A stretch of 64,000 nucleotides of DNA from Commensalibacter intestini A911 (GCF_000231445.1 NZ_AGFR01000010.1:79932-143931), one strand, 5' to 3'. Positions 8,646 through 18,154 are shown, counted from the first letter of the stretch. Numbers and translations are program-made. The notes: a model not told the origin generated them from the letters alone.

Positions 8646-11600
8646 ATGACAAATTCAACTGTTTCTATGGGGCAAACTGTTGATTATCAGACTGTTTCTT
8701 CTGGGGATGAACTGACCATTGATATTGGGGGAAGTGCTTATGCGACCTCGATCAACTCTGGCGGACAGATGACTATTTTAATAGGGGGGTCTGCTTCTGA
8801 TACACTTATTTCTTCAGGAGGGCAGTTAAATGTTTCACGCGGAACGGCTTCTAATACCACGATATCTTCAGAAGGTTTGTTGACTGTTTATTGGGGAGGA
8901 AATGTTACGGATACACTCGTTTCTTCTGGTGGACAATTAGTTATGTCTTGGTTTGGAACAGCTGCAAATACATCCATTGCTTCAGGGGGAGTATTGACGG
9001 TTTCTTCAGGGGGCTCTGCTGTCAATACGTCCATTACGCCTGGGGGAGAGTTTATTATTTCTACAGGTGGAACGGCTGTCAGTACATCTATTACTTCTGG
9101 TATAGATTGGGCAATTTCTTCTGGTGCAGAAGCTGATAATACTCAGATTTTGTCAGGAGGTCAGTTTACCGTTTCAGCAAATGCAAGTGCTGTTAAGACA
9201 ATGGTTTCTTCCGGAGGTCAGTTAATTATTTCTGCTGGTGGAAAAGCGTCTACGACGACGATTGTTTCAGGTGGAGAAGTGGGTGTTTCCACTGTTGGAA
9301 GTGCGATGAGCACGACGATTTCTTCAGGCGGTTTACTGACTGTTTATTCAGGGGGTAGTGCATTTAGTACGACGATTACTTCAGGGGCAGAGTTTGCTAT
9401 ATATTCTGGTGCTATTGTTGATAGTGTCTATATTGCTTCGGGAGCAGATTGGACAGTTTCTTCAGGGGTGAACATTTCTAATATATCAATTTTTTCAGGA
9501 GGAAACTTAAACGTTAATGTCGATGCGAACGTGAAAGGTATTGATCTGTATTATGGCGGACAACTGAATACTGAGGCAGGAGTACCTCTTGTGAATTTAG
9601 GTATTCATTCAGGAGTGCAGTTTGATGTTTCTCCAGCGTTGAGCGTTAATGGTGCGTATATTTTCTCTGGAGGAGAATTGAATATTTCTCCAAATGGAAA
9701 TATTTCTAATGTTTATATTCATTCTGGTGGTCAGGTGATTGCGTCTTCAGGAGTTAGCATATCTCGGATGACACTTAGTGCTGGAGCAAATTTTGATATT
9801 AACTCTGGTGTTAATGTGATTAATGCTATGGTTTATTCTGGTGGTCAGTTGACGCTTAATTCTGGAGCAACTGTTGTAGATCCATATCTGAATTCTGGGG
9901 CAAAGCTAATTGCAAATTCAGACAATATCATTAGCCATGCATATATTGATAGCGGCGTTCAATTGGTGGCAGCATCAGGAACAATCCTGTCGAATACTTC
10001 TATGGCAACGAATTTCACGACCTCTTCTGGGGTTACTTTTGTGAATACAAGCGTTTATACAAGTACAACATTTACAGTGACTTCTGGGACGATTATTTCC
10101 ACCGTGAATATTTTTGCAAGTGGTAATATGATCGTGGATTCTGGAGCAATTGTGCATAATGTCTCTGCGGGTGGACCATTAATTATTTCTTCTGGTGGAA
10201 GTGCTGTTGATACTTATGTTTATTTGAACGGCAGTGTGATTGTTTCTTCTGGTGGAGACATCACTAATATGAGTTTGGGGGGATTGCTTAATGTTTCCTC
10301 TGGTGGAAGAATTAATGGTGAAGTAAGCGTTTATACTGGTGGACATGCGACAATATATTCAGATGCAGGTGGAACTATTAATCTTCTTGGATATAATGCT
10401 GGTGGATTAACGATCTCAGGCTTGGAAGACGGTGGCACAGTCACAACGGTTATTAAGAATTTTGATGGAATGAATTCTGACCGTTCAGATAAAATTACAT
10501 TGGCAGGCGTTCACACCTCTAATGTTAATAATGTCATTTATGAAGATGCAAATGGAAATGCAAATGGTGACTATGTCACGTTAGCGCTCAATAACGGTAA
10601 TAAAATCGTTATGAATATTCCTGGGGCTGAAAATGAAGGATATACGCTTGCTTCTGATGCAAATGGTAATTTAGTTTATGAAGTTTGTTTCCTTGCTGGA
10701 TCGATGATTAAAACACCGACAGGAGATGTCGCTGTTGAAGATATTCGTATTGGTGATGAAGTTTTAATTTTTAATTGGCAACAAAATAAAGAAGAAGTTA
10801 AAATTATTCGTTGGGTCGGTAGTAAGACAATCAGTGTTAATCCAATGCTTCATGATGATGAGGCTGGATATCCAGTCAGAGTATTAAAAGATGCGATTGC
10901 TGAAGGGGTTCCTTATAAAGACTTATTAATCACCGCAGAACATTGTTTGTTCTTTGATGGTAATTTTGTACCTGCGCGGATGTTAGTGAATGGATCGAGT
11001 ATTTATTATGATTATTCCATTACTAATTATACTTATTATCATATCGAGACTGAAGAGCATTCTGTGATTTGGGCGGATGGTATGTTAACAGAAACATATT
11101 TGAATACAGGCAACCAAACTCAATTTAAACAACATGGTGATTTCGCTGTTTTAACGCGTCCAAGCAAACCAAAAACTTGGGAAGAAGATGCTGGTGCGCC
11201 TTTAATGGTTGAGCGTAACTATGTTGAGCCTCTTTATCGTAAGTTAGTGCAACGTGCTGTAGAGATGGAAGTTCCGATGGCGCAAGGGCCTATAAAAGTT
11301 AGCTATAACCCTCATTTCCATTTGATGACTGAAAATGGTATGGTTATTGAACCAGTATCTAATTTTAAAGGTCAATATACCTTTATTTTACCAAAAGAAG
11401 ATGTTGGTCATGTTTATCTTATGTCTAAAGTAAGTAGACTGAGTGATGTGATTGGCCCTTTTGAAAATAACCGTCATGAGTTGGGTATTTTAGTTGCAGA
11501 TATACAGATCTTGTCTGTGAATTCAGCTAAGCATATAAAATTTTCTAATATTATGGATCATCTTACTCAACCAGATTTATCCGGTTGGCATACATTAGAA

Positions 11601-11744
11601 CATATATCATGTCGTTGGACTAAGGGGAAAGCTTTATTAAATATTCCTAAAAATGATGATAAAGAACAAAGATTAATTGTTCATGTTTCTTCTGATCGAC
11701 TATATCTGGTTGATGAAAAACCAAAAGAGCTTATTGCTGTTTAA
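8646..11744 (+). CDS. AIDA-type repeat protein with C-terminal Hint domain
   Basis: The protein has 1032 residues. Residues ~1-600 are degenerate tandem repeats of about 19-20 residues (S-S-G-G-Q-L-x-V-S-x-G-G-x-A-x-x-T-x-I), as in AIDA-like beta-helix passengers of adhesins. A hinge (about 600-680) leads to Cys681 in CFLAGSMIKTPTGD. This opens a Hedgehog/intein (Hint_2-like) module with VEDIRIGDEVL and ITAEHCLFFDG, the equivalent of the conserved T-x-x-H block. About 200 further residues follow. There is no recognisable signal peptide and no outer-membrane beta-barrel. Acetic acid bacteria commonly encode Hint proteins with such repeats; their substrate and secretion route are not established. 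Surface display with self-cleavage at Cys681 is an inference. Confidence 0.82.
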   Translation: MTNSTVSMGQTVDYQTVSSGDELTIDIGGSAYATSINSGGQMTILIGGSASDTLISSGGQLNVSRGTASNTTISSEGLLTVYWGGNVTDTLVSSGGQLVMSWFGTAANTSIASGGVLTVSSGGSAVNTSITPGGEFIISTGGTAVSTSITSGIDWAISSGAEADNTQILSGGQFTVSANASAVKTMVSSGGQLIISAGGKASTTTIVSGGEVGVSTVGSAMSTTISSGGLLTVYSGGSAFSTTITSGAEFAIYSGAIVDSVYIASGADWTVSSGVNISNISIFSGGNLNVNVDANVKGIDLYYGGQLNTEAGVPLVNLGIHSGVQFDVSPALSVNGAYIFSGGELNISPNGNISNVYIHSGGQVIASSGVSISRMTLSAGANFDINSGVNVINAMVYSGGQLTLNSGATVVDPYLNSGAKLIANSDNIISHAYIDSGVQLVAASGTILSNTSMATNFTTSSGVTFVNTSVYTSTTFTVTSGTIISTVNIFASGNMIVDSGAIVHNVSAGGPLIISSGGSAVDTYVYLNGSVIVSSGGDITNMSLGGLLNVSSGGRINGEVSVYTGGHATIYSDAGGTINLLGYNAGGLTISGLEDGGTVTTVIKNFDGMNSDRSDKITLAGVHTSNVNNVIYEDANGNANGDYVTLALNNGNKIVMNIPGAENEGYTLASDANGNLVYEVCFLAGSMIKTPTGDVAVEDIRIGDEVLIFNWQQNKEEVKIIRWVGSKTISVNPMLHDDEAGYPVRVLKDAIAEGVPYKDLLITAEHCLFFDGNFVPARMLVNGSSIYYDYSITNYTYYHIETEEHSVIWADGMLTETYLNTGNQTQFKQHGDFAVLTRPSKPKTWEEDAGAPLMVERNYVEPLYRKLVQRAVEMEVPMAQGPIKVSYNPHFHLMTENGMVIEPVSNFKGQYTFILPKEDVGHVYLMSKVSRLSDVIGPFENNRHELGILVADIQILSVNSAKHIKFSNIMDHLTQPDLSGWHTLEHISCRWTKGKALLNIPKNDDKEQRLIVHVSSDRLYLVDEKPKELIAV

Positions 11745-11837
11745 AGAGTAAATATAACTTGCCTGTAGATTGTATTATGAAGTTTGCAGGAAAGTCACTC
11801 AGTATTATCGATCATATCAAAAAATAAAACGGATCAT

Positions 11838-12161
11838 TTACTCATACGATTTTTTGATATTTAAGGCTTTATACAAAGTGGTTTTACTCACTTTTATTCT
11901 TGCAGCAGCTTCTCTGACATTTAACCCATTCTTTAGGTGTTCTTTTGCTTTTTTTAGTTTTTCGTCAGTCATAGAAATAGGTCTTCCACCAATTCTACCT
12001 TGATCTCTCGCTGCTTTTAGTCCAGCGTTTGTTCTTTCTTTGATTAAGTCTCGTTCAAACTGAGCTAATGCACCAAAAAGATGAAAGACTAACTTTCCAC
12101 CAGGTGTTGTGGTATCGATATTCTCTGTAAGTGAATATTGTGGAAAATGTCCTATAAGCAA
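11838..12161 (-). pseudogene. Truncated serine recombinase (resolvase/invertase) remnant
   Basis: The reading frame encodes the middle and end of a Hin/Gin/Tn3-type resolvase: LTENIDTTTPGGKLVFHLFGALAQFERDLIKERTNAGL, the E-helix, then GRIGGRP and a C-terminal helix-turn-helix (LNVREAAARIKVSKTTLYKAL). Full-length family members have ~180-200 residues. The N-terminal catalytic part with the active-site serine is missing, and upstream sequence does not continue it in any frame I checked. It should therefore be inactive. It lies convergent and 93 bases beyond the repeat/Hint gene, and may be the scar of a mobile element or of a lost inversion system. Confidence 0.75.
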
Positions 12162-12351
12162 TGATTAGTCAATATTTATGGACAAAATAGTAATAAATAT
12201 CAAAAGGGTGGTTCATATTATTAAACAATACGATTTAGTAAAATTTTTTCATTTTACTTTAGTAATCAAGTATAAAAATATTTTGCAAATAATTTAATTG
12301 ATATTATATATTTTATACTTTGATTTTTTTAGTAGATATAGGTTTACAATA

Positions 12352-12819
12352 ATGAAGATTTATAACCTTCGCACAGTTGTTTTGATGGGATCGATTTTTA
12401 CACTGGTTTCTTGTGCTGAAACACCAATGGGCCCACGCGTTCAGATGTTGCCTCCTCCAGGCAAAACATTTGAGCAATTTGCACAAGAAAAACAAGATTG
12501 TCAGAAATATGCAGCGGATGATGTAAAGGGGCAAGCATCCCATCAAAATAAAAAAGGTATTCTTGGAGGGGTCTTGGCAACTGCGGCAGGTGCAGGACTT
12601 GGAGGAGCGCTAGGTGGGGCGTCTGGTGCTGGTATTGGTGCTGCTGGTGGTGCATTAGGTGGTGGTCTGACTGCAACTAGCTATTCTAGTGGTCAACAAG
12701 CAGGCATTCAAACCCAATATGATCAAACCTATACAGCCTGTATGGTTTCTCGTGGGAATAAGATGAAAGCAGATACATCGATTGTTCAACCAAGTGGTAA
12801 TTCAGTTTATGCACAATAA
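12352..12819 (+). CDS. Glycine-zipper lipoprotein
   Basis: About 155 residues. The N-terminus is a lipoprotein signal ending in the lipobox LVSC, so the mature protein should be anchored to a membrane facing the periplasm. A central glycine-zipper stretch (about 75-115) of G-A-G-L-G-G-A-L-G-G type is predicted to be hydrophobic and membrane-active or oligomerising. Two cysteines outside the lipobox (in DCQKYA and TACMVS) could form a disulfide. I chose the ATG at 12352 because it gives a proper signal sequence; an in-frame codon at 12298 only adds a nonconserved leader. The precise function is unknown. A terminator follows. Confidence 0.75.
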   Translation: MKIYNLRTVVLMGSIFTLVSCAETPMGPRVQMLPPPGKTFEQFAQEKQDCQKYAADDVKGQASHQNKKGILGGVLATAAGAGLGGALGGASGAGIGAAGGALGGGLTATSYSSGQQAGIQTQYDQTYTACMVSRGNKMKADTSIVQPSGNSVYAQ

Positions 12820-12856
12820 TATAAAGCGTTTGACGTAAAGGATTGATATTGGTTCA

Positions 12857-12887
12857 AAGAGGAGCAGAAAAATTAGCTCCTTTTTTG
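12857..12887 (+). terminator. Rho-independent terminator
   Basis: Stem AGGAGC / GCTCCT with a 10-nt AT loop, then a T run. It lies between the glycine-zipper gene and the convergent tonB gene. Confidence 0.75.
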
Positions 12888-12898
12888 TTTTGATTGTT

Positions 12899-13765
12899 TT
12901 ATTTTAAATAAAATTCAATAGGAACATTTAACGTAATGCTGTTGCCTTTGATAGTGTCTGGCACTGCTGGTAAAGGGTCGGCACGATAGGCAAGGGCAAC
13001 AGCTTCTTTATCTAATAAAGAATATCCAGAGCTTTTGGAGAGTTTAGATGCGAGGACATGTCCTTGGCGATTAATTGTGATTTTAATCGTGGCAATCCCT
13101 TCTTGTTTGTCACTTTGTGCTTCAGAAGGGTAGCGTTTTAAACGTTCTAATTTTTGCAAAACACTGCTTTGCCAAGTAGCTGGACTCATTGATGATTGTG
13201 TTTGAGAAGAAGCGTTTGAAGAGCTAGCGCTAGAAGATGCACTGTTCGACGATGATGAAGTCATCGTATTGGATGAGGAGGGGGCTGTATTCGTTGCTTG
13301 TTGAGCGGGTGGCGTTGCCTTTTGTGCATGTAGCACTTTAGGCTGTTTTGGTATTATTTTTTTATGCTCAACAGGCTTAATTTTTTCAACAGCTTGTGTT
13401 TTTGGTAATGTAATATCTGGATTAAGTGCTGTTGGTGCATCAATAGGTAGAGACTGATCTTCTAAAGGCTGTGCTTCGGGTTGTGCTGCCATGGGCGGAG
13501 GTGGTGGAGGTGCTAAATCTGCGGAGAGATCTAACATAATGGCAGGGGAAGCATCTGTTGTCAGAGGTAGCGGTTTTTGATGAGGTAAGTGGAATGCAAC
13601 CCATGCAATGCCCATTAAGAAAATGGAGCTGCCAATTAAAGCGCTGCTCCATAATAGTCGATCTTGTTTTTGTTGATATTTCTGATGGCTTTTTTGCCAT
13701 TGATGAAAAGACAAATTTGGCACCTTGTTCATAAAAGGTGAAAATTGACGCAAAGAAGAGCTCAT
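12899..13765 (-). CDS. tonB: TonB energy transducer
   Basis: A 288-residue TonB. A cytoplasmic N-terminus precedes one membrane helix at about residues 40-60. A proline-rich periplasmic spacer with PPPPPP and a lysine-rich stretch comes next, followed by a serine-rich linker (about 165-195) and the C-terminal TonB fold (WQSSVLQKLERLKRYP ... GIATIKITINRQGHV ... PVPIEFYLK-like end). TonB passes energy from the proton motive force to outer-membrane receptors. Its start codon overlaps the exbD stop (ATGA), so exbB-exbD-tonB form one operon. The heme-type receptor at 15827-18154 is the obvious local client. The serine-rich linker is unusually low in complexity. Confidence 0.93.
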   Translation of the reverse strand: MSSSLRQFSPFMNKVPNLSFHQWQKSHQKYQQKQDRLLWSSALIGSSIFLMGIAWVAFHLPHQKPLPLTTDASPAIMLDLSADLAPPPPPPMAAQPEAQPLEDQSLPIDAPTALNPDITLPKTQAVEKIKPVEHKKIIPKQPKVLHAQKATPPAQQATNTAPSSSNTMTSSSSNSASSSASSSNASSQTQSSMSPATWQSSVLQKLERLKRYPSEAQSDKQEGIATIKITINRQGHVLASKLSKSSGYSLLDKEAVALAYRADPLPAVPDTIKGNSITLNVPIEFYLK

Positions 13766-14187
13766 GGCGCATTGCCTTCTTTTTGTAAATTTACTAATGC
13801 AACTTTTAAATATCCAGCAGAGCGTAATTGATCCATGACGGTGATCAGGCTTTCATAGTCTACTTTTTTATCAGCTCTCAGGAAAATAGGTTCGTTTTTA
13901 TTGCCTTTTGTTGCAGTTGCTAATGCAGCAGCAAGTTGATCTTTATTGATTTTATCTTCACCTAAAGATAAGGTTTGATCGGTTTTTAACGTTAAAAATA
14001 CAGGGTTTGTTGGTGCTTGAGTAGTCTTCTCGGTTGATGCAGGTAAATTAACAGGGATATTTACGGTGCTTAACGGTGCAGCCACCATAAAAATAATTAA
14101 TAAAACCAGCACCACGTCAATAAATGGGGTGACGTTAATGTCATTGACTTCATTAGGGGTTTCATCATTGTGACGCATCCTAATCAT
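13762..14187 (-). CDS. exbD: TonB-system proton channel subunit ExbD
   Basis: 141 residues with one N-terminal membrane helix (about 20-42) carrying the conserved aspartate in NDINVTPFIDVVLVLLIIFMV, which takes part in proton translocation. A periplasmic domain follows. It is three bases downstream of exbB and overlaps tonB by four bases, as expected for translational coupling of the ExbB-ExbD-TonB complex in the inner membrane. Confidence 0.94.
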   Translation of the reverse strand: MIRMRHNDETPNEVNDINVTPFIDVVLVLLIIFMVAAPLSTVNIPVNLPASTEKTTQAPTNPVFLTLKTDQTLSLGEDKINKDQLAAALATATKGNKNEPIFLRADKKVDYESLITVMDQLRSAGYLKVALVNLQKEGNAP

Positions 14188-14190
14188 TAT

Positions 14191-14910
14191 TTATTCTCCT
14201 GCAGCACGTAAACCAAATTGAATGACTTGGCCTTTTTCTTGTTGTGAAGTCATTTGACTGACATCGCGAGAAACAATGCGCATGATTAAAGAGCTTAAGT
14301 CAGCAATATGGGCTCTGCAATGCATGATATGGCGAGAAAAAATATTATATAAAATAACAGCAGGAATAGCGGTTACTAGGCCTAATGCGGTGGCGAGTAA
14401 TGCTTCGGCAATTCCAGGGGCGACGACGGTTAGGCTGGTGGCTTTGGCGGCAACGATCCCTGTGAAAGAGTTCATGATGCCCCATACCGTCCCAAATAGC
14501 CCAATGAAAGGTGCAGTTGCTCCAATCGTAGCAAGCAACCCAGTGCCTTTTAATAAACGGCGACCTTCACTGGCTTCGACACGCTCCAATGTCATGGCGA
14601 TACGCTCTTTTAAGCCTGTCATGTCATGGGTCATGCCTTTTGAAGAATTATATTCATCCAAAACAGCCATAATCATCGCCCCTGCAATACATCTTTTTTT
14701 ACTGATCTGACCTTGTTCTATTTTGCCAGATTTTTGTAATTCAGCTTGTTCAGTTAAAAGGTTTTTATGCACGATAAAAAGCTCAATTGATTTCGCAATA
14801 CAAATTGTCCAGCTTAGTAAACATCCAATAAATAAAATAATCATGACAGATTGAACAACGATATTTGCTTCTAAAAACATTGCCCATGGTGAAAAGGAAA
14901 TTGGGGTCAT
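14191..14910 (-). CDS. exbB: TonB-system proton channel subunit ExbB
   Basis: 239 residues of the MotA/TolQ/ExbB family with three membrane helices (about 15-40, 130-155 and 165-195). The family core reads [26 protein letters not shown] and, later, [26 protein letters not shown]. It forms the pentameric scaffold of the proton channel that powers TonB. TolQ is a close relative, but adjacency to tonB favours ExbB. A terminator separates it from the upstream heme oxygenase gene, so a separate promoter in 14911-14961 is likely. Confidence 0.93.
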   Translation of the reverse strand: MTPISFSPWAMFLEANIVVQSVMIILFIGCLLSWTICIAKSIELFIVHKNLLTEQAELQKSGKIEQGQISKKRCIAGAMIMAVLDEYNSSKGMTHDMTGLKERIAMTLERVEASEGRRLLKGTGLLATIGATAPFIGLFGTVWGIMNSFTGIVAAKATSLTVVAPGIAEALLATALGLVTAIPAVILYNIFSRHIMHCRAHIADLSSLIMRIVSRDVSQMTSQQEKGQVIQFGLRAAGE

Positions 14911-14961
14911 GAAATGTCTCCATTTAGCATTAAGGATCGGGTGAGTAAGATGAAAGTTAGT

Positions 14962-15015
14962 AAAAAAAACCGCATCAGGAGAGTGTTTGTTAAAGAGGCA
15001 TAGATCCTGATGCGG
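14962..15015 (-). terminator. Rho-independent terminator after the heme oxygenase gene
   Basis: Read on the minus strand, CCGCATCAGGA pairs with TCCTGATGCGG around a ~24-nt loop and is followed by a T8 run. It lies 23 bases past the heme oxygenase stop and insulates exbB. Confidence 0.8.
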
Positions 15016-15038
15016 GTGGTTAAAATATAAAGCTAAAA

Positions 15039-15605
15039 TTATCCTGTAACATGACGCACATGATCGAAAACACGACTAAACGTTTGTTCTGCGGCCTGTA
15101 CAGCAACTGGAATATCAATATCAGCAGTATCAATAGCAGATTGAAAAGAACGCCATGATGCACCACGACCTTCGTCATCAGCCCCTAAATGTTTGGCGCC
15201 ATATTGATCAGACAAACCAATCATACTGACATAATGAAGTAAATATTTAGCACCCAGTTTGGAGCCTTCAACCACGTATAGCGCACCAACAGCAGCAGAG
15301 ATATTTGTGATGAGGGGCGCTTTAACAGCTTGAGGTAAAGGAACTTCTAAATCTTGCATGTCCTCTTTGACTTTATCAAAGCGATTACGGAGTTGCAGAT
15401 TTGGAATAAAGCGCGCGAGTTGAGGGTGCGCATACAGCTGATGTGCATCCTGATGAATATGATATTGCAAGGTAAGAAAAATCTTATATTTTTCTTTGTC
15501 GGAAAATAATCCAAGCCCCATTAGATGTTCATCCAATTTACCATGAGTGCTTTTGGTTCTGTTGCGTAAAGAGGAGGTTAATAGGGGTTCTTTGACTTCT
15601 GACAT
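15039..15605 (-). CDS. Biliverdin-producing heme oxygenase
   Basis: A 188-residue all-helical heme oxygenase, close to the usual bacterial length. The likely proximal heme ligand is His21 in [16 protein letters not shown]. The distal-helix segment shows [16 protein letters not shown], typical of the HemO/BphO-like branch. The enzyme opens heme to biliverdin, CO and iron, freeing iron from imported heme. It is divergent from the TonB-dependent receptor across a region with Fur-box-like palindromes, and beside exbB-exbD-tonB. No bacteriophytochrome gene is adjacent, so iron release rather than chromophore supply is the likelier role. Confidence 0.88.
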   Translation of the reverse strand: MSEVKEPLLTSSLRNRTKSTHGKLDEHLMGLGLFSDKEKYKIFLTLQYHIHQDAHQLYAHPQLARFIPNLQLRNRFDKVKEDMQDLEVPLPQAVKAPLITNISAAVGALYVVEGSKLGAKYLLHYVSMIGLSDQYGAKHLGADDEGRGASWRSFQSAIDTADIDIPVAVQAAEQTFSRVFDHVRHVTG

Positions 15606-15656
15606 AGCGTAGTTCCGAAAATAAAAGGGTCTATGATGAAATAGAATTGCATGTTA

Positions 15657-15671
15657 TGAGAATGATTCTCA
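15657..15671. promoter_or_regulatory. Fur-box-like perfect palindrome
   Basis: TGAGAATGATTCTCA is a perfect 7-1-7 inverted repeat and matches the bacterial Fur/Irr-type operator pattern (xGAxAATxATTxTCx). It lies about 52 bases upstream of the heme oxygenase start. Confidence 0.7.
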
Positions 15672-15718
15672 ATTACATACAGTGTTTATAACATATGCGA
15701 ATGATTTGCAATAGCTTA

Positions 15719-15739
15719 TGAATATAATAATTATTCTCA
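15719..15739. promoter_or_regulatory. Second Fur-box-like site
   Basis: TGAATATAATAATTATTCTCA is an imperfect palindrome resembling overlapping Fur hexamers, just upstream of a possible -35 element (TTGACA at 15746). Confidence 0.6.
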
Positions 15740-15745
15740 ATTAAA

Positions 15746-15772
15746 TTGACATTTCAATTTTCCTTGTATAAG
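15746..15772 (+). promoter_or_regulatory. Candidate sigma-70 promoter for the receptor gene
   Basis: TTGACA and TATAAG are separated by 15 bases, slightly short of the optimum. The pair lies between two Fur-box-like sites, the arrangement expected for iron repression. Confidence 0.4.
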
Positions 15773-15780
15773 TGGTGATA

Positions 15781-15799
15781 TTAATAATCATTCTCATTA
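15781..15799. promoter_or_regulatory. Third Fur-box-like site
   Basis: TTAATAATCATTCTCATTA matches the AATxATTCTCATT half of the Fur consensus and overlaps the expected transcription start region of the receptor gene. Confidence 0.6.
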
Positions 15800-15826
15800 A
15801 CAATTTATACAATTTTGTGGATAAAA

Positions 15827-18154
15827 ATGAAAACGCATTGCTTAGCTAAAACACGGACATCATGGTTACTGGCATCCAGCTTTTTATGTTTGACCTCTAT
15901 GACTGCGTTGGGTCAAACCGCCCAACAAACAACGCAAACGATGACGGATTCTAAACAAGATAAGACCGATCAAACGGATACGACAGATACAACAACGGGA
16001 GAGGATACCTCCACGAATGTTAATCTGAGTCCCGTTAGAGTTAAAGGGAAAACAGATCCTATTTTAGATTCGATGAAAGTAGATCCAGATAAAGATTATA
16101 CCAATGTTGGGAAGTCTCGTGTTTTAACCACAACAGTGACGAGAGAGACGTTAATCAATCAACAAATTGATAGTTTAGAAGATTTTTCCAGACGTGTTGA
16201 CGCATCGGTTAATTTTAATGAAGATAGTTCTAGTTTAAATATGCGTGGTTTGGATCGTAGCCGTGTTTTGGTTACCGTAGATGGTATTCGCCAACCGTTC
16301 GTTAATGATGGTGCTTATGCAAGCGGAACGCCTAGCCAACAAGGGGGCGTTGGATATTTTGACTTTAATACGATGGGTGGAATTGATGTTATAAAAAGCT
16401 CTGATTCCAGTTTCTTTGGAACAGGGGCTTTGGGGGGAGTTCTTGCGTTTCGCACGTTAAATCCTGAAGATATTTTAAAACCTGGTGAAACTTATGGTAG
16501 CTCAACTAAAGCAACTTATGCAGGCGCGAGTAGCAGTGCATTATTAAACCAAGCGTTTGCAGCACGTTATAAAAATACATTATTTTTATTAGCAGGTGGT
16601 TATCAAAATGGTAGCGAAGTTGGTAATAGAGGCGAAACAGGGGGACAAGGGACAACCAGAACTAAAGCTAATCCTGCGCATTATGTTCAAGGCAGTTTTC
16701 TTGGAAAAATAAGTCATTATTTCTCTGGTGGTCATCGTTTAAATATTACAGGGGAATGGTATGATTTGAATAATCATGAGCATACGTTAACCTCTCAAAC
16801 GGTTGCAGGTCAAGATTATCATACGAATACAGAAAATCAGCGGTCTCGGTTTAGTGCGACTTATGATTATATGGCTGAAGATCCAAAAGATTTATTTGGG
16901 GAAGGGCATTTTACTTCTTATTGGCAAGATCAGAATACTATTACAGATATCACCAATAATAACTCTTTAAAGCCTGCGAATAATGTTTGGCAGAATTTGA
17001 AACTTAATACGCAAACTTATGGCGCGTTGGGTTCTGCGACTGTGAATGCGTATACAGGTTCTGTGCATCACGCTATTACATTTGGCGGAGAAGCCTATTT
17101 ATCAGATACAAGTCAAAAGCAACGCGGTCAACGTGCGACACCAAGTGCTTATGTGCATAATAATTTTGCGGATATGCCGGATGTTCATGGCACGGATTTA
17201 AGTGCGATGTTGCAAGATAGGATTGCTTTGGGGCGCAATGATTGGTTGCATTTAACGCCAGGGGTTCGGTTCGATTATTATAAAAGAGATCCTCATAATT
17301 CTGCAGATTATCAAAATAATCCAGGTTATACAGGATTGTCTTCTAGTTCTAGCGGTTCTCGTTATTCTCCTAAATTTTTGGCAGAGGCAAGGATTGCTAA
17401 GAAGTTAACTGCCTATGCGTTATATTCTCAATCTTATCGTGCGCCGTCTGCTACCGAAGAATATTTAACTTATAGTACGGCTCCAATCTATACAGTGGTT
17501 GGAAATCCAAACTTAAAAGCAGAAACAGGTCGCGGATGGGAGGTCGGTTTAAAATATGGAGATTCAAAACGCGGCGCGAATGTTGCCTTTTATGATAATT
17601 ACTACAAAAACTTTATTGATATGATGGGTATTTCTTCTTGTTCTGGCTATTATTATTGTTATGGATATACAAATCTGAAAAACGTTCATATTTATGGTGT
17701 AGAGGCTAACGCGAATTGGGAATTAGATAATCATTGGCGTGGTTGGGCTTCCTTGGCCTATACGGATGGCAGAAATACAGATATGCATTATAACCTGGCT
17801 TCTGTGGCGCCTTTCCGTGGAATTGTTGGATTTGGATATAAGCAAGAAAATTGGGGAAGTGATTTATCCAGCACGTTTGCTGCAGCACGTAATAATGCTA
17901 AATATATGACAAATACTGGTACATTAAGTAAGCAATGGAATACTGCTGGTTATGTGATCTTTGATTGGACAGGATGGTATCGCCCTTCATTCTACAAACC
18001 ATTAAAAATTCAGGCTGGAATGTATAATATGTTTGATAAAAAATATTATAATGCGACTTCTTTACCTATCGGACAATCAGCGAGTGGTTTAAGGCAAGAA
18101 TTTTACACACAACCAGGCCGTTATTTCAAAGTTACTGCTCGGATTGATTTTTAA
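15827..18154 (+). CDS. TonB-dependent outer-membrane receptor, heme/hemoglobin type
   Basis: About 775 residues. A signal peptide ending near ALGQ is followed by a Thr/Asp-rich stretch and a TonB-box-like segment (LSPVRVKGK). Next come a plug domain (about 110-230, with LNMRGLDRSRVLVTVDGIRQ and GTGALGGVLAFRT) and a 22-strand barrel ending in ...RIDF with a terminal phenylalanine. Plug and barrel resemble hemoglobin/heme receptors, and the YRAPSATE ... NPNLKAET boxes are present. No histidine lies between those boxes, although classical heme receptors have one there. I chose ATG 15827 over the upstream TTG at 15815. The context of Fur-like sites, heme oxygenase and the TonB system supports iron or heme uptake. 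Confidence 0.88.
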   Translation: MKTHCLAKTRTSWLLASSFLCLTSMTALGQTAQQTTQTMTDSKQDKTDQTDTTDTTTGEDTSTNVNLSPVRVKGKTDPILDSMKVDPDKDYTNVGKSRVLTTTVTRETLINQQIDSLEDFSRRVDASVNFNEDSSSLNMRGLDRSRVLVTVDGIRQPFVNDGAYASGTPSQQGGVGYFDFNTMGGIDVIKSSDSSFFGTGALGGVLAFRTLNPEDILKPGETYGSSTKATYAGASSSALLNQAFAARYKNTLFLLAGGYQNGSEVGNRGETGGQGTTRTKANPAHYVQGSFLGKISHYFSGGHRLNITGEWYDLNNHEHTLTSQTVAGQDYHTNTENQRSRFSATYDYMAEDPKDLFGEGHFTSYWQDQNTITDITNNNSLKPANNVWQNLKLNTQTYGALGSATVNAYTGSVHHAITFGGEAYLSDTSQKQRGQRATPSAYVHNNFADMPDVHGTDLSAMLQDRIALGRNDWLHLTPGVRFDYYKRDPHNSADYQNNPGYTGLSSSSSGSRYSPKFLAEARIAKKLTAYALYSQSYRAPSATEEYLTYSTAPIYTVVGNPNLKAETGRGWEVGLKYGDSKRGANVAFYDNYYKNFIDMMGISSCSGYYYCYGYTNLKNVHIYGVEANANWELDNHWRGWASLAYTDGRNTDMHYNLASVAPFRGIVGFGYKQENWGSDLSSTFAAARNNAKYMTNTGTLSKQWNTAGYVIFDWTGWYRPSFYKPLKIQAGMYNMFDKKYYNATSLPIGQSASGLRQEFYTQPGRYFKVTARIDF

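Noticed and set aside
12352..12819. Glycine-rich lipoprotein considered as a bacteriocin
   Set aside because: It has a lipobox and a glycine zipper typical of envelope lipoproteins, and no immunity or processing gene is adjacent.
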